From: Amulumruptor sp947039275
Lineage (GTDB): Bacteria > Bacteroidota > Bacteroidia > Bacteroidales > Muribaculaceae
Assembly (NCBI GenBank): GCA_947039275.1
Contig: CAMQYL010000014.1
Location: 1-64,000, forward strand
Direction: 5' to 3'
DNA: 64,000 nt
Part shown: positions 43,697 through 51,651 of the stretch, one piece after another
Layout: each line of letters opens with the position of its first letter
Numbering within the stretch: the stretch's first letter is position 1
The notes under the pieces: model-generated
What the model was told of the DNA's origin: nothing
Databases searched by the model: none
The model's input: the letters and a program-made list of their open reading frames with translations, nothing else
Translations under genes and position numbers: made by a program

Positions 43697-43937
43697 CGCG
43701 GCATAGCCGCGGCGCGAGCAATAGCCACATGCAAGCAGACCGTCAGGTCTGCGCGGCTTGTGGTCAGATGCCATCCCACCATATTCCGGCGGCGTTAGCT
43801 GCCGGGGCAAAACCATAGACGACTGCCCCGGCAGCTAACGCCGCCGGATTGATTTTCCTTCCGTTTTCCACAAGCTGCACAAGCCTAAAGGCTTGCTTGC
43901 ATGTGGCTACTGCTCCCCTCGCGGCTAACACCGCGAG
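43697..43937. repeat. composite nested palindromic element between terminase and integrase
   Basis: Mirror-ordered chain. Left: Q1 43697-43711 (CGCGGCATAGCCGCG), Q2 43714-43734 region (GCGAGCAATAGCCACATGC), Q3 43735-43752 (GCAGACCGTCAGGTCTGC), then a long stem CCGGCGGCGTTAGCTGCCGG (from 43787) that pairs with its exact reverse complement to 43857. Right: Q3' containing AAGCCTAAAGGCTT, Q2' 43893-43918, Q1' 43920-43937. Q3 and Q3' occupy matching places and keep the same stem with two swapped base pairs. With the two single palindromes it fills the 452-base gap 43499-43950; no gene seen. Confidence 0.8.
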
Positions 43938-43950
43938 CGATAAAACCCCT

Positions 43951-44874
43951 TCACAGGTGCATGAAGCGGTCGAGGCGCGCCATGCAGCGGCGTTTCTGGT
44001 CGAGGTTGGGGTGCACATAAAGATTCATCGTGGTCGACACGCTGGAGTGCCCGAGGATGACGCTGACGGTCTTGTAGTCACACTGCTCCTCTATGCACCG
44101 CGTGGCAAACGTGTGGCGCAGCCCGTGGAACACAATCTGTGGGATGCCGAGCCGCTTGAGCAGCCTGACGAACACGTCACGGTATGACCGCGGTTCCTTG
44201 GGTCGGATGCCGTCACCGACCACATAGCAGCTGCCGCACTGCTGCTGCGCCCTGACGCTCCGCAACGCATTGAGCAGAATCGGCGAGACCGGTATGTCAC
44301 GGTTGGATGTGCGCGTCTTGGGAGTGGATACATAACGCTCGGTGACGCTGGTCTCGCAATTATATATGCGCCCCACAGTGCCCCTGACCGATATGACACG
44401 GTGGGTCATGTCCACCTGCTGCCAGCGCAGGGCACACACCTCGCCGATGCGCAGCCCCGTGCACAGAGCCAGCATGACACCTATATTCTGCGTCGTTGGA
44501 TGCTCCGACAGCTCCCTCAGCAACTTGCGGTGGTGTGTCCGCGACAGCACCGGCAGCTGCCGGCTCGCCGTCTCGGTGGGATACACCACATCCCACGGCT
44601 CGAATCTGAATATGCCGTGCTTGGCACCGAATTTCGCCACCGATTTCAGCACCGCCATCATGTCCTGCACCGTCTTGCGGCTGAGTCCATCCCTTAGCCT
44701 GTCAAATACAAACTGCTGTGCGTCATCCTCCGTAATCATCTCGGCATCGCCGAACGCGGGCAGCAGGTGCGTCTTGAGTATCAGCGTATAGGCACAGTAA
44801 GTCTAATACTTGACCACATCGCGCTTGCTCTCTTTCCACAGCGCAGCCACCTCATAAAATCTCTTGTTACTCAT
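43951..44874 (-). pseudogene. tyrosine integrase interrupted by one in-frame TAG
   Basis: Phage/element-type tyrosine recombinase. From ATG 44874 the frame reads MSNKRFYEVAALWKESKRDV, then VKY and a TAG at 44805-44803 (codon 24), and continues TYCAYTLILKTHLLPAFGDA into an intact body ending at 43951. The body has a core-binding domain and catalytic motifs: Arg in TGLRIGEVCALRW, His-x-x-Arg in HGLRHTFATRC, and Tyr in LGHSSVSTTMNLYVHP. The TAG replaces a position usually Ser/Thr-like, one base from TCG. Either a recent nonsense mutation, a suppressed or recoded amber, or translation restarts at ATG 44739, leaving 262 residues without the N-terminal arm. Pairs with the orphan terminase as probable element remains. 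Confidence 0.75.
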
Positions 44875-44951
44875 ATCCACAAAAAAATTAAAAAGTTCCC
44901 TGCGAAAATATCCCTTTTCCCCCAAAAACGCACATCCCACCCCACTCTAAA

Positions 44952-44970
44952 GCCACGTCGGAGACGTGGC
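44952..44970. repeat. palindrome of the P1 type
   Basis: GCCACGTCGGAGACGTGGC: same loop and inner stem as P1 at 454-472, with outer pairs changed from AT/AT to CC/GG. In the 741-base gap 44875-45615, which also holds a decayed type A palindrome and a structured RNA. Confidence 0.75.
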
Positions 44971-45043
44971 CTTCCCGTTCAGCGCTGCGTATCAGCCGAA
45001 GGTATTGCATGACCCATCAAATGTGGTCATGACACCTATTGAT

Positions 45044-45067
45044 GTAGGGACATGCCATGGCATCTCC
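45044..45067. repeat. decayed single type A palindrome
   Basis: GTAGGGAC edge and GACATGCCATGGCATCTC: one base differs from the usual core, breaking the stem symmetry. Confidence 0.75.
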
Positions 45068-45154
45068 GCATCCACAGTCCGAAGTTTAAAGGCTGTTTTC
45101 GGAAGCGGCATATAGAATATGTCGGCTAAAAATTGGCTAAAAATTGTCGGTATA

Positions 45155-45186
45155 TTTGAAAATATGTGAATTTGTTTATAATTTTG
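45155..45186 (+). promoter_or_regulatory. strong promoter of a structured RNA
   Basis: TTTG (45155-45158), 20-nt spacer, TAATTTTG (45179-45186): perfect Bacteroidetes promoter. Predicted transcription start near 45193. Confidence 0.75.
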
Positions 45187-45192
45187 CAATGT

Positions 45193-45513
45193 CGGTTAGC
45201 CCAGAGGGGCAGACCGTAATTACATACATAAAGAACGTTTCATGGCGTTTGTCTTCTACCCTTAAAATTCTCGCAAAATTTCAAGACAGAGAAGATGAAG
45301 CAACTAAAGAACCGTTCGCGCTGAGTGTTGGATTATTCCAGTCTCTGGCTGCCATGTCTGCCCCTTGAAAAAAGGCGCAGCATCGCAGGTATATAGAGGC
45401 GTATTCCATACTTCAAGGCGTGGGCTGACTGACGTTGCTTATCCTCTGTCGATGGCAATGCGAGAAGCCTTAAGGGTAGGATAAGCAAAATGATGCAGAT
45501 CCCGCCTTTTTTG
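45193..45513 (+). ncRNA. structured non-coding RNA, 3' half resembling 6S RNA
   Basis: About 320 nt between a perfect promoter and a poly-T terminator. Domain 1 is closed by AGGGGCAGAC (45205-45214) with GTCTGCCCCT (45356-45365) and contains a hairpin TGTCTT / AAGACA (45250-45255, 45283-45288). Domain 2 is closed by AAAAAAGGCG (45368-45377) with CGCCTTTTTT (45503-45512), then GCATC/GATGC (45380-45384, 45492-45496), and an apical stem GCTTATCCT / AGGATAAGC (45437-45445, 45478-45486). Inside it GAGAAGCCTTAA (45462-45473) is identical to a conserved stretch of E. coli 6S RNA as I recall it. 6S RNA binds and inhibits RNA polymerase holoenzyme. Short reading frames across here cannot start after the predicted start site in a sensible way. 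Confidence 0.55.
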
Positions 45514-45615
45514 TGTATGTACATGTCGTAACCACCATTTCTACACGCATGCGGTGAGGGATCGGCCGCACACCCCCAAAGTTGCCCCCGACACATATAC
45601 AGGGAGAGACCAATC

Positions 45616-46149
45616 ATGAAACACAGAACGATCCTATTACTCGCAGCGAGCGTAGCGCTGTCGTGCATGACGACGGCACACGCCCAGAAAAAAGACCCCA
45701 ACCCGAAGAAGTTTGAGAGAGCGCAGGCACGAAAAATAGAACCCGAAGTACGCACTTTCGTGACTCCGCAAATCTTCGACATGAAGATGCTCAGCAACAC
45801 CCGCGAGACTTACGGTCCCTACTATTTCCCCCTTGACCAAGCCATCGGGAACACTCTGATCGGGGAAATCCGCAACGATGAGATGCGCGCCCTCTACCGT
45901 GCCTGTCAGGAAGCCGATGCCGATGCGATAATAGAGCCGCTGTTTGACTCCTATACCTATGAGAAGGATGCAAAAATGCTCATTGTGGAACTTTCGGGAT
46001 ACCCTGTCAAGTATGTCAATTTCCGTCCTGCATCCAAATCCGAAATCGACATGATAGGGGTGGTATATCCCACGGCAAAGACCTCGGTATCTGTTTCGTC
46101 GGACAACGCTTCGGATGACAAGCAGAAGAACACTGGCATCACCAAATAA
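45616..46149 (+). CDS. exported protein of unknown function
   Basis: 177 residues. Signal peptide MKHRTILLLAASVALSCMTTAHA with likely signal peptidase I cleavage after AHA, so exported to the periplasm or surface. The mature part starts basic (QKKDPNPKKFERAQARKIEP), has a mixed alpha/beta body with a short repeated-looking acidic stretch (CQEADADAIIEPLFDSYTYEKDAKMLIVELSGYPVKYVNFRP), and a Ser/Asp/Lys-rich tail. The body is reminiscent of small outer-membrane-associated proteins that assemble beside porins, but no family is recognised. First of three exported proteins in a row. Confidence 0.7.
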   Translation: MKHRTILLLAASVALSCMTTAHAQKKDPNPKKFERAQARKIEPEVRTFVTPQIFDMKMLSNTRETYGPYYFPLDQAIGNTLIGEIRNDEMRALYRACQEADADAIIEPLFDSYTYEKDAKMLIVELSGYPVKYVNFRPASKSEIDMIGVVYPTAKTSVSVSSDNASDDKQKNTGITK

Positions 46150-46238
46150 ACACGTTCGTCTTTAAATTCAATAATTTCCACCAATCAAACCCGTGTACGG
46201 ATTCGGACGTCCGTGCACCACTAACCAACACTTTTCTT

Positions 46239-46991
46239 ATGAAAAAACTTTGTATCATCGCAGCAGCTGTCACCATGGCAGTGACAGCCTCGGCGCAGGT
46301 AATGGACTCCTATTCCTACAGCAAGTCCAAAAGCAACACCATGTGGTATGCCCGCATAGGCATGGGCATCGACAACCTTTCAGGAGGCAAGATGGTAAGC
46401 GACCTCAACAAGGACAACGAGTACACCGAATACTCCTTCGGCAGCCGTGCGGGGCTGGAAGTCGACTTCGGCTTCCAGAAGTCCATCAAGGACTTCGGAC
46501 TCTACTGGGGCATGGAGCTCGGCATCGGCACCCGCGGTGCCTCCTACAAGGAGAAGGACAAGGACGACGGCGACTGGACCGAGGGCAAAGGCACCGCGTG
46601 GAACGTTAAGTACTCCCCCTTCACCTTCGGCTACAAGTACTCCGTGACCGACGACCTCAAGATTGACGCGCATATCGGAGCTTTCGTGAGCTACGACTTC
46701 GCCGGAAAGAAGATGAAATTCGAGGACAGTGACGGCGACACATGGGACAAGGACTTCGATGACCTCCACTGGGACTATCTGGCTGTGGACGCAGGCATGC
46801 AGATAGGTGCCGGCGTATGGTTCAAGCGTTTCAATCTCGACTTCACCTACCAGCGCGGTTTCGTGCCGATGTTCAAGCCCACCGTCACCACCTACACCTA
46901 CAACAGCCACGGCTATTACACCAGCTCCAGCAGCGAGGAATACAGCCTCTGCTCAAGCAACTTCATGATACGTCTCGGCGTGGCTTTCTGA
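46239..46991 (+). CDS. outer-membrane beta-barrel protein
   Basis: 250 residues. Signal peptide MKKLCIIAAAVTMAVTASA, cleavage before QVMD. The mature chain is made of alternating amphipathic strands (MWYARIGMGIDNL, GLYWGMELGIGTRGAS, KIDAHIGAFVSYDFAG, LAVDAGMQIGAGVWF, NFMIRLGVAF) and ends in Phe, the C-terminal signature for Bam-dependent barrel insertion; about eight to ten strands are likely. Loops are rich in Asp/Lys/Ser. A PorT/OmpA-like small barrel of unknown function. Single-gene unit with a terminator downstream. Confidence 0.75.
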   Translation: MKKLCIIAAAVTMAVTASAQVMDSYSYSKSKSNTMWYARIGMGIDNLSGGKMVSDLNKDNEYTEYSFGSRAGLEVDFGFQKSIKDFGLYWGMELGIGTRGASYKEKDKDDGDWTEGKGTAWNVKYSPFTFGYKYSVTDDLKIDAHIGAFVSYDFAGKKMKFEDSDGDTWDKDFDDLHWDYLAVDAGMQIGAGVWFKRFNLDFTYQRGFVPMFKPTVTTYTYNSHGYYTSSSSEEYSLCSSNFMIRLGVAF

Positions 46992-47025
46992 GAGATTATC
47001 TGAATCATAATAATAATGGATGAGA

Positions 47026-47080
47026 CGGCAGACGTGGACATCAACCTGCGACAAGGCGAAACCCCACGTCTGCCGCTTTT
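47026..47080 (+). terminator. terminator of the beta-barrel gene
   Basis: CGGCAGACGTGG (47026-47037) pairs with CCACGTCTGCCG (47064-47075), loop about 26 nt, followed by CTTTT. The T-tract is short. Confidence 0.6.
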
Positions 47081-47101
47081 AAAAAAACATGATAACTACC
47101 G

Positions 47102-47932
47102 ATGACTCAAAAAAGACATATACGCACACTCACTGCCACCGTACTCATCGCACTGGCGGCAGTCGCATTATCTCCTGATGCGTCAGCCCTTAAAATCAAG
47201 TTCAAACGCACGGAAAAGCCCAAAACCGACCTCGCCCAGTGGGCAGATTCGGCATCGCTGCCGTCAGCCGACAGCCACGGACGCCCGATATTCTACCCGG
47301 TCAACAAAGCCGACGCCGACAGCGCGGCTACAGTCACATGCACCTTAGAAGCCGGCGGGCTCCCTGCCGACAAGATCTTTTTCGCCGCCCTGGTCTATGC
47401 GGTCGACAATCTCAATGAGGAAGCTCAAGAACAGATCGTCTCTACGGACTATCCGTCACGGACATTCACCATCCTCCTCCACACGACGCAAGGCTCAAGC
47501 TCATCGGAGACCACCCACAACCGCTCCCTCACAGTGACCGCCCTTGACGGCAAAATCCAGTGTACCACCGACGGCATCTCGGTGCGTTACCGCGAAAAGG
47601 GTCTGATACCGCGCACCGTACAGTTAGACAAGCTGCATCCCGAGTCCAGCGACCGCCACAAGGGACTTGTCACAGAGTTTTCGCAGGTCAATTCGGCATA
47701 CGTCCATGACATGGCTGCATATGCCGCTACCCGTGGCGACATCTCCGTCACACATATCTCCGAGATACGTGACAGGAATGCGACAGAAGGGATGACGACA
47801 GATGAGGTGAAACTCGCCAAAGGGCTTCCGCTCGAGACAAGGAAATCAGGCACGAAACTGCGCTGGATTTACGGCAATGACGATATAATAGTCTTTACAG
47901 ACGGGAAAGTTTCGCGCATCGTAAGCCGCTGA
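47102..47932 (+). CDS. exported protein with SmpA/BamE-like C-terminal region
   Basis: 276 residues. Signal peptide (TATVLIALAAVALSPDASA, cleavage before LKIKF). The middle part (about 60-185) is a beta-rich region with no recognised family. The last 50 or so residues, from TEGMTTDEVKLAKGLPLET to WIYGNDDIIVFTDGKVSRIV, look like a SmpA/OmlA (BamE-type) fold, a small alpha/beta domain used in outer-membrane lipoproteins to bind other proteins. No lipobox is evident. Ends three bases from the convergent TRIC-like gene. The domain match is by eye only. Confidence 0.65.
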   Translation: MTQKRHIRTLTATVLIALAAVALSPDASALKIKFKRTEKPKTDLAQWADSASLPSADSHGRPIFYPVNKADADSAATVTCTLEAGGLPADKIFFAALVYAVDNLNEEAQEQIVSTDYPSRTFTILLHTTQGSSSSETTHNRSLTVTALDGKIQCTTDGISVRYREKGLIPRTVQLDKLHPESSDRHKGLVTEFSQVNSAYVHDMAAYAATRGDISVTHISEIRDRNATEGMTTDEVKLAKGLPLETRKSGTKLRWIYGNDDIIVFTDGKVSRIVSR

Positions 47933-47935
47933 TCC

Positions 47936-48562
47936 TCAGTCGCGGTGCATCAGGATGGGGAGGTGGAGGGAGTAACGGAGGGCGAGAACGCGCAGGAGGA
48001 TGACTACGGCGGCGCATGCCAGCGGGGGGATGATGGCGGGGGCGACGAGGGAGGCGAGCCAGTAGACCACCGCCCCGGCTATGCAGGCTGTGGCGTAGAG
48101 GTCTTTGCGGAATATGATGGGCTCTTCGTTGATGAGGATATCGCGGATGACTCCGCCGAACGCTCCGGTGATGACGCCCATGATGCCGGCGACCCACATC
48201 GGGTAGCCGAAATGGAGAGTCTTCTCGATGCCTATGACGCAGAACAGGGCGAGACCCACGCTGTCAAACATCAGCAGTATCCGCTCCCTGCGGACGAGGA
48301 ACGTGCGGAAGACAATCACCGCCGCCAGCGACAATGCTGTCACGGCGAGATACCACCATGTCTCCATCCAGAAGACGGTACAGTCAAGCAGCAGGTCGCG
48401 CAGGGTGCCGCCGCCGATGGCTGTGACGAGTCCGACGGTGTACGCGCCGAACCAGTCGAAATTCTTTGTGGCGGCGAGGCGTATGCCGCTGATGGCGAAG
48501 GCTATCGTGCCTATGACCTCGATGACGAATAGGAAGGTGGTTTGGAGGGTGTCAGAGTCCAT
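47936..48562 (-). CDS. TRIC-like (UPF0126/YadS) cation channel family membrane protein
   Basis: 208 residues from ATG 48562 (MDSDTLQTTF); upstream codons in frame are palindromic leader. Seven helices built as two repeats of the UPF0126 unit: GIRLAATKNFDWFGAYTVGL with TAIGGGTLRDLLL, and GIMGVITGAFGGVIRDILIN. Glycine-rich kinks followed by RD are the family's hallmark; trimeric prokaryotic TRIC channels pass monovalent cations. Substrate in this organism unknown. Convergent with the upstream exported-protein gene. Confidence 0.85.
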   Translation of the reverse strand: MDSDTLQTTFLFVIEVIGTIAFAISGIRLAATKNFDWFGAYTVGLVTAIGGGTLRDLLLDCTVFWMETWWYLAVTALSLAAVIVFRTFLVRRERILLMFDSVGLALFCVIGIEKTLHFGYPMWVAGIMGVITGAFGGVIRDILINEEPIIFRKDLYATACIAGAVVYWLASLVAPAIIPPLACAAVVILLRVLALRYSLHLPILMHRD

Positions 48563-48583
48563 TGCAGGGATGCGTGTTTTTCC

Positions 48584-48599
48584 GCACGGCAAGCCGTGC
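48584..48599. repeat. palindrome in the TRIC-like gene leader
   Basis: GCACGGCAAGCCGTGC; shares the central GGCAAGCC with palindromes at 54162 and 57506 but has different outer pairs. Confidence 0.65.
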
Positions 48600-48639
48600 G
48601 CACGGTGACGAAAGGTATTGAGAATGGTATTTATGTGAC

Positions 48640-48675
48640 AGCCCGCGATTCGTCGTGGGACGGGAATCGCGGGCT
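48640..48675 (-). terminator. hairpin after rpsO
   Basis: AGCCCGCGATT / AATCGCGGGCT stem with a 14-nt loop, 33 bases after the rpsO stop. Very stable, but no T-run follows on the minus strand, so termination or 3'-end protection are both possible. Confidence 0.5.
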
Positions 48676-48707
48676 GGTCATGGTGAGCTTTCAGTTGTGG
48701 GTGCCGA

Positions 48708-48983
48708 TTACTTGCGGATACCAAGCTCCTTGCGTGCGATGATGGCACGGTAGCGGTTGATATCCTTGCGGATGAGGTAATCGAGCAGACGGCGGCGCTT
48801 ACCTACGAGAGCCTTGAGCGCGCGCTGTGTAGTGAAATCCTTGTGGTTCTTCTTGAGGTGCTCGGTCAGGTGAGCGATGCGTACTGAGAAGAGGGCGATC
48901 TGAGCTTCGGGGCTGCCGGTATCGGTCTTGCCGCTGCCGAATTCCTCAAAAATCTTGACTTTGTCGTCAGAGCTTAAGTGCAT
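48708..48983 (-). CDS. rpsO: 30S ribosomal protein S15
   Basis: 91 residues, close to the usual 88-89. Binds 16S rRNA helices 20-22 early in 30S assembly. Seen: KTDTGSPEAQIALFSVRIAHLTEHLKKN (the S15 signature GSPExQ) and the C-terminal LVGKRRRLLDYLIRKDINRYR with the RNA-contacting basic helix. Monocistronic, with its own promoter near 49090 and a stable hairpin downstream. Confidence 0.97.
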   Translation of the reverse strand: MHLSSDDKVKIFEEFGSGKTDTGSPEAQIALFSVRIAHLTEHLKKNHKDFTTQRALKALVGKRRRLLDYLIRKDINRYRAIIARKELGIRK

Positions 48984-49079
48984 TTCTTTTGGAAATTAAG
49001 ATGTTAGTAAAATAATGTTGACCTTGCTCCCGCAGCGCTGCCAAAAGAGCCATTGCTGCCACAGTGGTCAAATCCGCCG

Positions 49080-49111
49080 CAAAGTTAACACATTAATTCC
49101 GAATATGCAAC
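49080..49111 (-). promoter_or_regulatory. rpsO promoter
   Basis: Minus strand: GTTG (49111-49108), 20-nt spacer, TAACTTTG (49087-49080). It gives a leader of about 90 nt, long enough for S15 self-regulation, which is known in other bacteria but not shown here. Confidence 0.65.
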
Positions 49112-49130
49112 ATCATTGCAGCCAATCGGC

Positions 49131-50486
49131 TCAGAGGTACACCTTGGTGACGGAGTTGCCCTGACGGCGGATGTAGAGACCGCTCTGGGGGTTGTCGACT
49201 CTGACGCCCTGGAGGTTGAAGTATTCCACAGGAACATCTGCGTCATCTGCTGCGGCGACATCGTCGATGCCGAGCGACACGTCGGTGTAATCGCCATATA
49301 CTATGCGTGTGTCGGGGAAATATTCGTCGTCGTCAAAGCTGTAGATTGACAAGATGATCTCCGTGGGGTTGCCTTTGGCATCGTAGGTGATGTCGTATTT
49401 CTCGCCCATGATGAGTTCAAAATCACCGCCGTCATAAGCCTCCTTGAGTTCATCCGAAACCACATTGCCGTACGAGTCGCACATGATGGTCTCCACCGAC
49501 TGGTATGTGGGGGAGGCAGTGACATTACCCTCGTAGTCGAAATATTCTGTATCGGTGATGCGCTTGCTGCCATTGGCATCAATGGTCTCCACCTGACTCA
49601 CGAGACCCACCTCAGAGGGGTCGGCATAGGTGCTCTTGAGCAGATAGTCATCAGGGTTGGCGGCTGAATACTCCACAAACACGTGTCCGTCAAGTTCGTC
49701 TTCGTAATAGACGCTATACTGCTTGACACGGTTAGCTCCGCTGAGCAGCTCGTTGATATGGGTGGTCATCTGACCGTCGGTAGCGTCCCACACGATGTCA
49801 CGGTATGAAAGGTCCTCGTCAAGCTCCCAAGCCTCGTCGGCACCGCTGTAGTTGGTGTAGTAGTCAAACCGATCAGCCTTGCCGGTGGCTGCGTCATAGC
49901 TCCATACCGACTTGTATGCAGGGAGCATGTCGTCGCCGAGGGGGAGCGACTTCACTATCATCGTGATATGGTTGGAGGCATTGCGTGTGATGTCGTTTTT
50001 CTCGCAATAGTGGTTCTTGACCCACTCTCCCTCCATCCAGCTATAGCCGAGGCGCTGGGTATAGAAGTCGGTCACGATGGGGTCGTAGACATATGTACGC
50101 TTCTCGGAATTCTCGGTCACGCCCTCCTCGGTATATGTGGTCAGGATAGATGTAACCATGTCGTTCCGGTCATATGTCCTGACGGTGGTAGAGATCACGC
50201 CGTCCTCATCAAACGACTCCTCTATATTGTTGCCGCGGTTGTCATATTTGAAGTTCACGGTGCCCATCTCGTCCCAGTCCTCGCCGTTATACATATATTC
50301 GGTCTGGCTTGCCGGACGCCACACTTCGGCTTTTGCAGCAGCCACAGCGAGACGACGGCTTCCGTCAGGACGGGCAGTCACGGTCACAGCCTTGTCGGCA
50401 TGCCTCTTTGACACAAAACGCTGGTGGGCGTCAGCTGCGGTAGCTCCTACGGCGCAGCACAATGCGATGATGTAAAGTTTCTTCAT
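49131..50486 (-). CDS. exported protein with Bacteroidales C-terminal sorting-like tail
   Basis: 451 residues. Signal peptide MKKLYIIALCCAVGATAADA. The body has repeated YD/RHS-like beta segments (FKYDNRGNNIEESFDEDG, VWSYDAATGKADRFDYY, ITYDAKGNPTEIIL) such as occur in surface proteins. The last 32 residues, VEYFNLQGVRVDNPQSGLYI then RRQGNSVTKVYL, match the tail common in Muribaculaceae/Prevotella exported proteins that resembles the type IX secretion C-terminal domain. Predicted surface or secreted; function unknown. Own promoter; divergent from panB. Confidence 0.75.
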   Translation of the reverse strand: MKKLYIIALCCAVGATAADAHQRFVSKRHADKAVTVTARPDGSRRLAVAAAKAEVWRPASQTEYMYNGEDWDEMGTVNFKYDNRGNNIEESFDEDGVISTTVRTYDRNDMVTSILTTYTEEGVTENSEKRTYVYDPIVTDFYTQRLGYSWMEGEWVKNHYCEKNDITRNASNHITMIVKSLPLGDDMLPAYKSVWSYDAATGKADRFDYYTNYSGADEAWELDEDLSYRDIVWDATDGQMTTHINELLSGANRVKQYSVYYEDELDGHVFVEYSAANPDDYLLKSTYADPSEVGLVSQVETIDANGSKRITDTEYFDYEGNVTASPTYQSVETIMCDSYGNVVSDELKEAYDGGDFELIMGEKYDITYDAKGNPTEIILSIYSFDDDEYFPDTRIVYGDYTDVSLGIDDVAAADDADVPVEYFNLQGVRVDNPQSGLYIRRQGNSVTKVYL

Positions 50487-50523
50487 TGAACAAAAAATGG
50501 ATTATTAGTGATTGGTATTCGCG

Positions 50524-50555
50524 CAAATGTAATAAAATTTGGCAAAAACAGCAAC
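50524..50555 (-). promoter_or_regulatory. promoter of the exported protein gene
   Basis: Minus strand: GTTG (50555-50552), 20-nt spacer, TACATTTG (50531-50524), 38 bases before the ATG at 50486. Confidence 0.6.
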
Positions 50556-50632
50556 TTTTGCAACTTTTTAGATGCATCAGACAACAAAATCAGTTATTTC
50601 ATGCCGACAGAGCCGATGTCATGGAAAAGTGG

Positions 50633-50640
50633 TAACTTTG
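50633..50640 (+). promoter_or_regulatory. -7 box of the panB operon
   Basis: TAACTTTG, exact match, 56 bases before the panB ATG; no clear -33. Confidence 0.5.
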
Positions 50641-50695
50641 CCCACGGAAACACACACATTTTTTTATTCACGACCAAAATATCAAATAACAGGAT

Positions 50696-51517
50696 ATGTC
50701 GACCAATACTACTGACAACAAACGGAAAGTGACCACGGCGCGGTTTGCCGAGATGAAGGCACGCGGCGAGAAAATAGCCATGCTGACCGCCTATGACTAC
50801 TCGATGGCGAAACTCATCGACGAAGCAGGGGTGGACGCGATACTCGTGGGCGACAGCGCGTCAAATGTGATGGCAGGCAATGTCACGACTCTGCCCATCA
50901 CCCTCGACCAGATGATCTACCACGCCCAGAGCGTCAGCAAGGGTGTCAACCGCGCCTTGGTGGTGTGCGACATGCCGTTCGGCTCCTATCAGGGCAACCC
51001 GCTGGAGGCTCTGGCATCGGCGGTGCGCATCATGAAGGAGAGCGGTGCGGAGGCTGTCAAGCTTGAAGGAGGCGCGGAGATACGCGAGTCGATAGAGCGG
51101 ATACTCAGCGCGGGCATCCCCGTGATGGGGCATCTCGGGCTCACTCCGCAGAGCATCAACAAGTTCGGCACGTACAATGTCCGCGCCCGAGCCGAAGCTG
51201 AGGCTGAGAAACTGATAGCCGACGCCCATCTGCTCAAAGACCTGGGCTGCTTCGCCCTCGTGCTCGAGAAGATACCTGCCGAGCTTGCCACACGCGTCAG
51301 CAGCGAACTGACCATCCCCACCATAGGCATCGGAGCCGGTGGCGGCACCGACGGCCAGGTGCTCGTCATGCACGACATGCTCGGCATCAACAAGGGCTTC
51401 TCGCCCCGTTTCCTGCGCCGCTACGCCGAGGTGGGCGACATCATCGGCGATGCCGTCAGCCATTATGTCAGCGATGTCAAGAGCAGCGATTTCCCCAACG
51501 AGTCAGAACAGTACTGA
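50696..51517 (+). CDS. panB: 3-methyl-2-oxobutanoate hydroxymethyltransferase
   Basis: First step of pantothenate/CoA synthesis: transfers a hydroxymethyl group from methylene-tetrahydrofolate to ketoisovalerate, giving ketopantoate. 273 residues, TIM barrel. Seen: TAYDYSMAKLIDEAGVDAIL near 34-53, LVGDSASNVMAG (metal Asp) near 53-64, VKLEGGAEIRESIERI near 118, GHLGLTPQSINKFG near 143, and LEKIPAELATRVSSEL with the catalytic Glu near 187. Other pan genes are not nearby. A type B palindrome doublet separates it from the MATE gene. Confidence 0.96.
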   Translation: MSTNTTDNKRKVTTARFAEMKARGEKIAMLTAYDYSMAKLIDEAGVDAILVGDSASNVMAGNVTTLPITLDQMIYHAQSVSKGVNRALVVCDMPFGSYQGNPLEALASAVRIMKESGAEAVKLEGGAEIRESIERILSAGIPVMGHLGLTPQSINKFGTYNVRARAEAEAEKLIADAHLLKDLGCFALVLEKIPAELATRVSSELTIPTIGIGAGGGTDGQVLVMHDMLGINKGFSPRFLRRYAEVGDIIGDAVSHYVSDVKSSDFPNESEQY

Positions 51518-51551
51518 CACGGGATTTGCTAAATGATATTTTAACATGAAC

Positions 51552-51628
51552 GTAGGGACGCGGCGTGCCGCGTCATCAAACGCGATACCCCTCGCCTGAT
51601 ACGATGACGCGGCACGCCGCGTCCCTAC
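51552..51628. repeat. inverted palindrome doublet, type B
   Basis: GACGCGGCGTGCCGCGTC cores at 51552-51576 and 51604-51628 in opposite orientation, GTAGGGAC on outer edges, ATCAAACGCG inside, 27-base spacer. Between panB and the MATE gene. Confidence 0.9.
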
Positions 51629-51651
51629 TAAATGATAAAAGGACAGCGTCT

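Noticed and set aside
41621..44874. Terminase plus integrase read as a prophage
   Set aside because: Only two phage-like genes, no capsid, portal, tail or lysis genes, and no attachment repeats seen.
45144..45800. Short open frames across the structured RNA: 74 codons on plus (45144-45368) and 155 codons on minus (45333-45800)
   Set aside because: The plus frame starts before the predicted transcription start and runs through paired stems; the minus frame lies across the terminator and the start of the next gene. Conserved RNA structure explains the sequence better.
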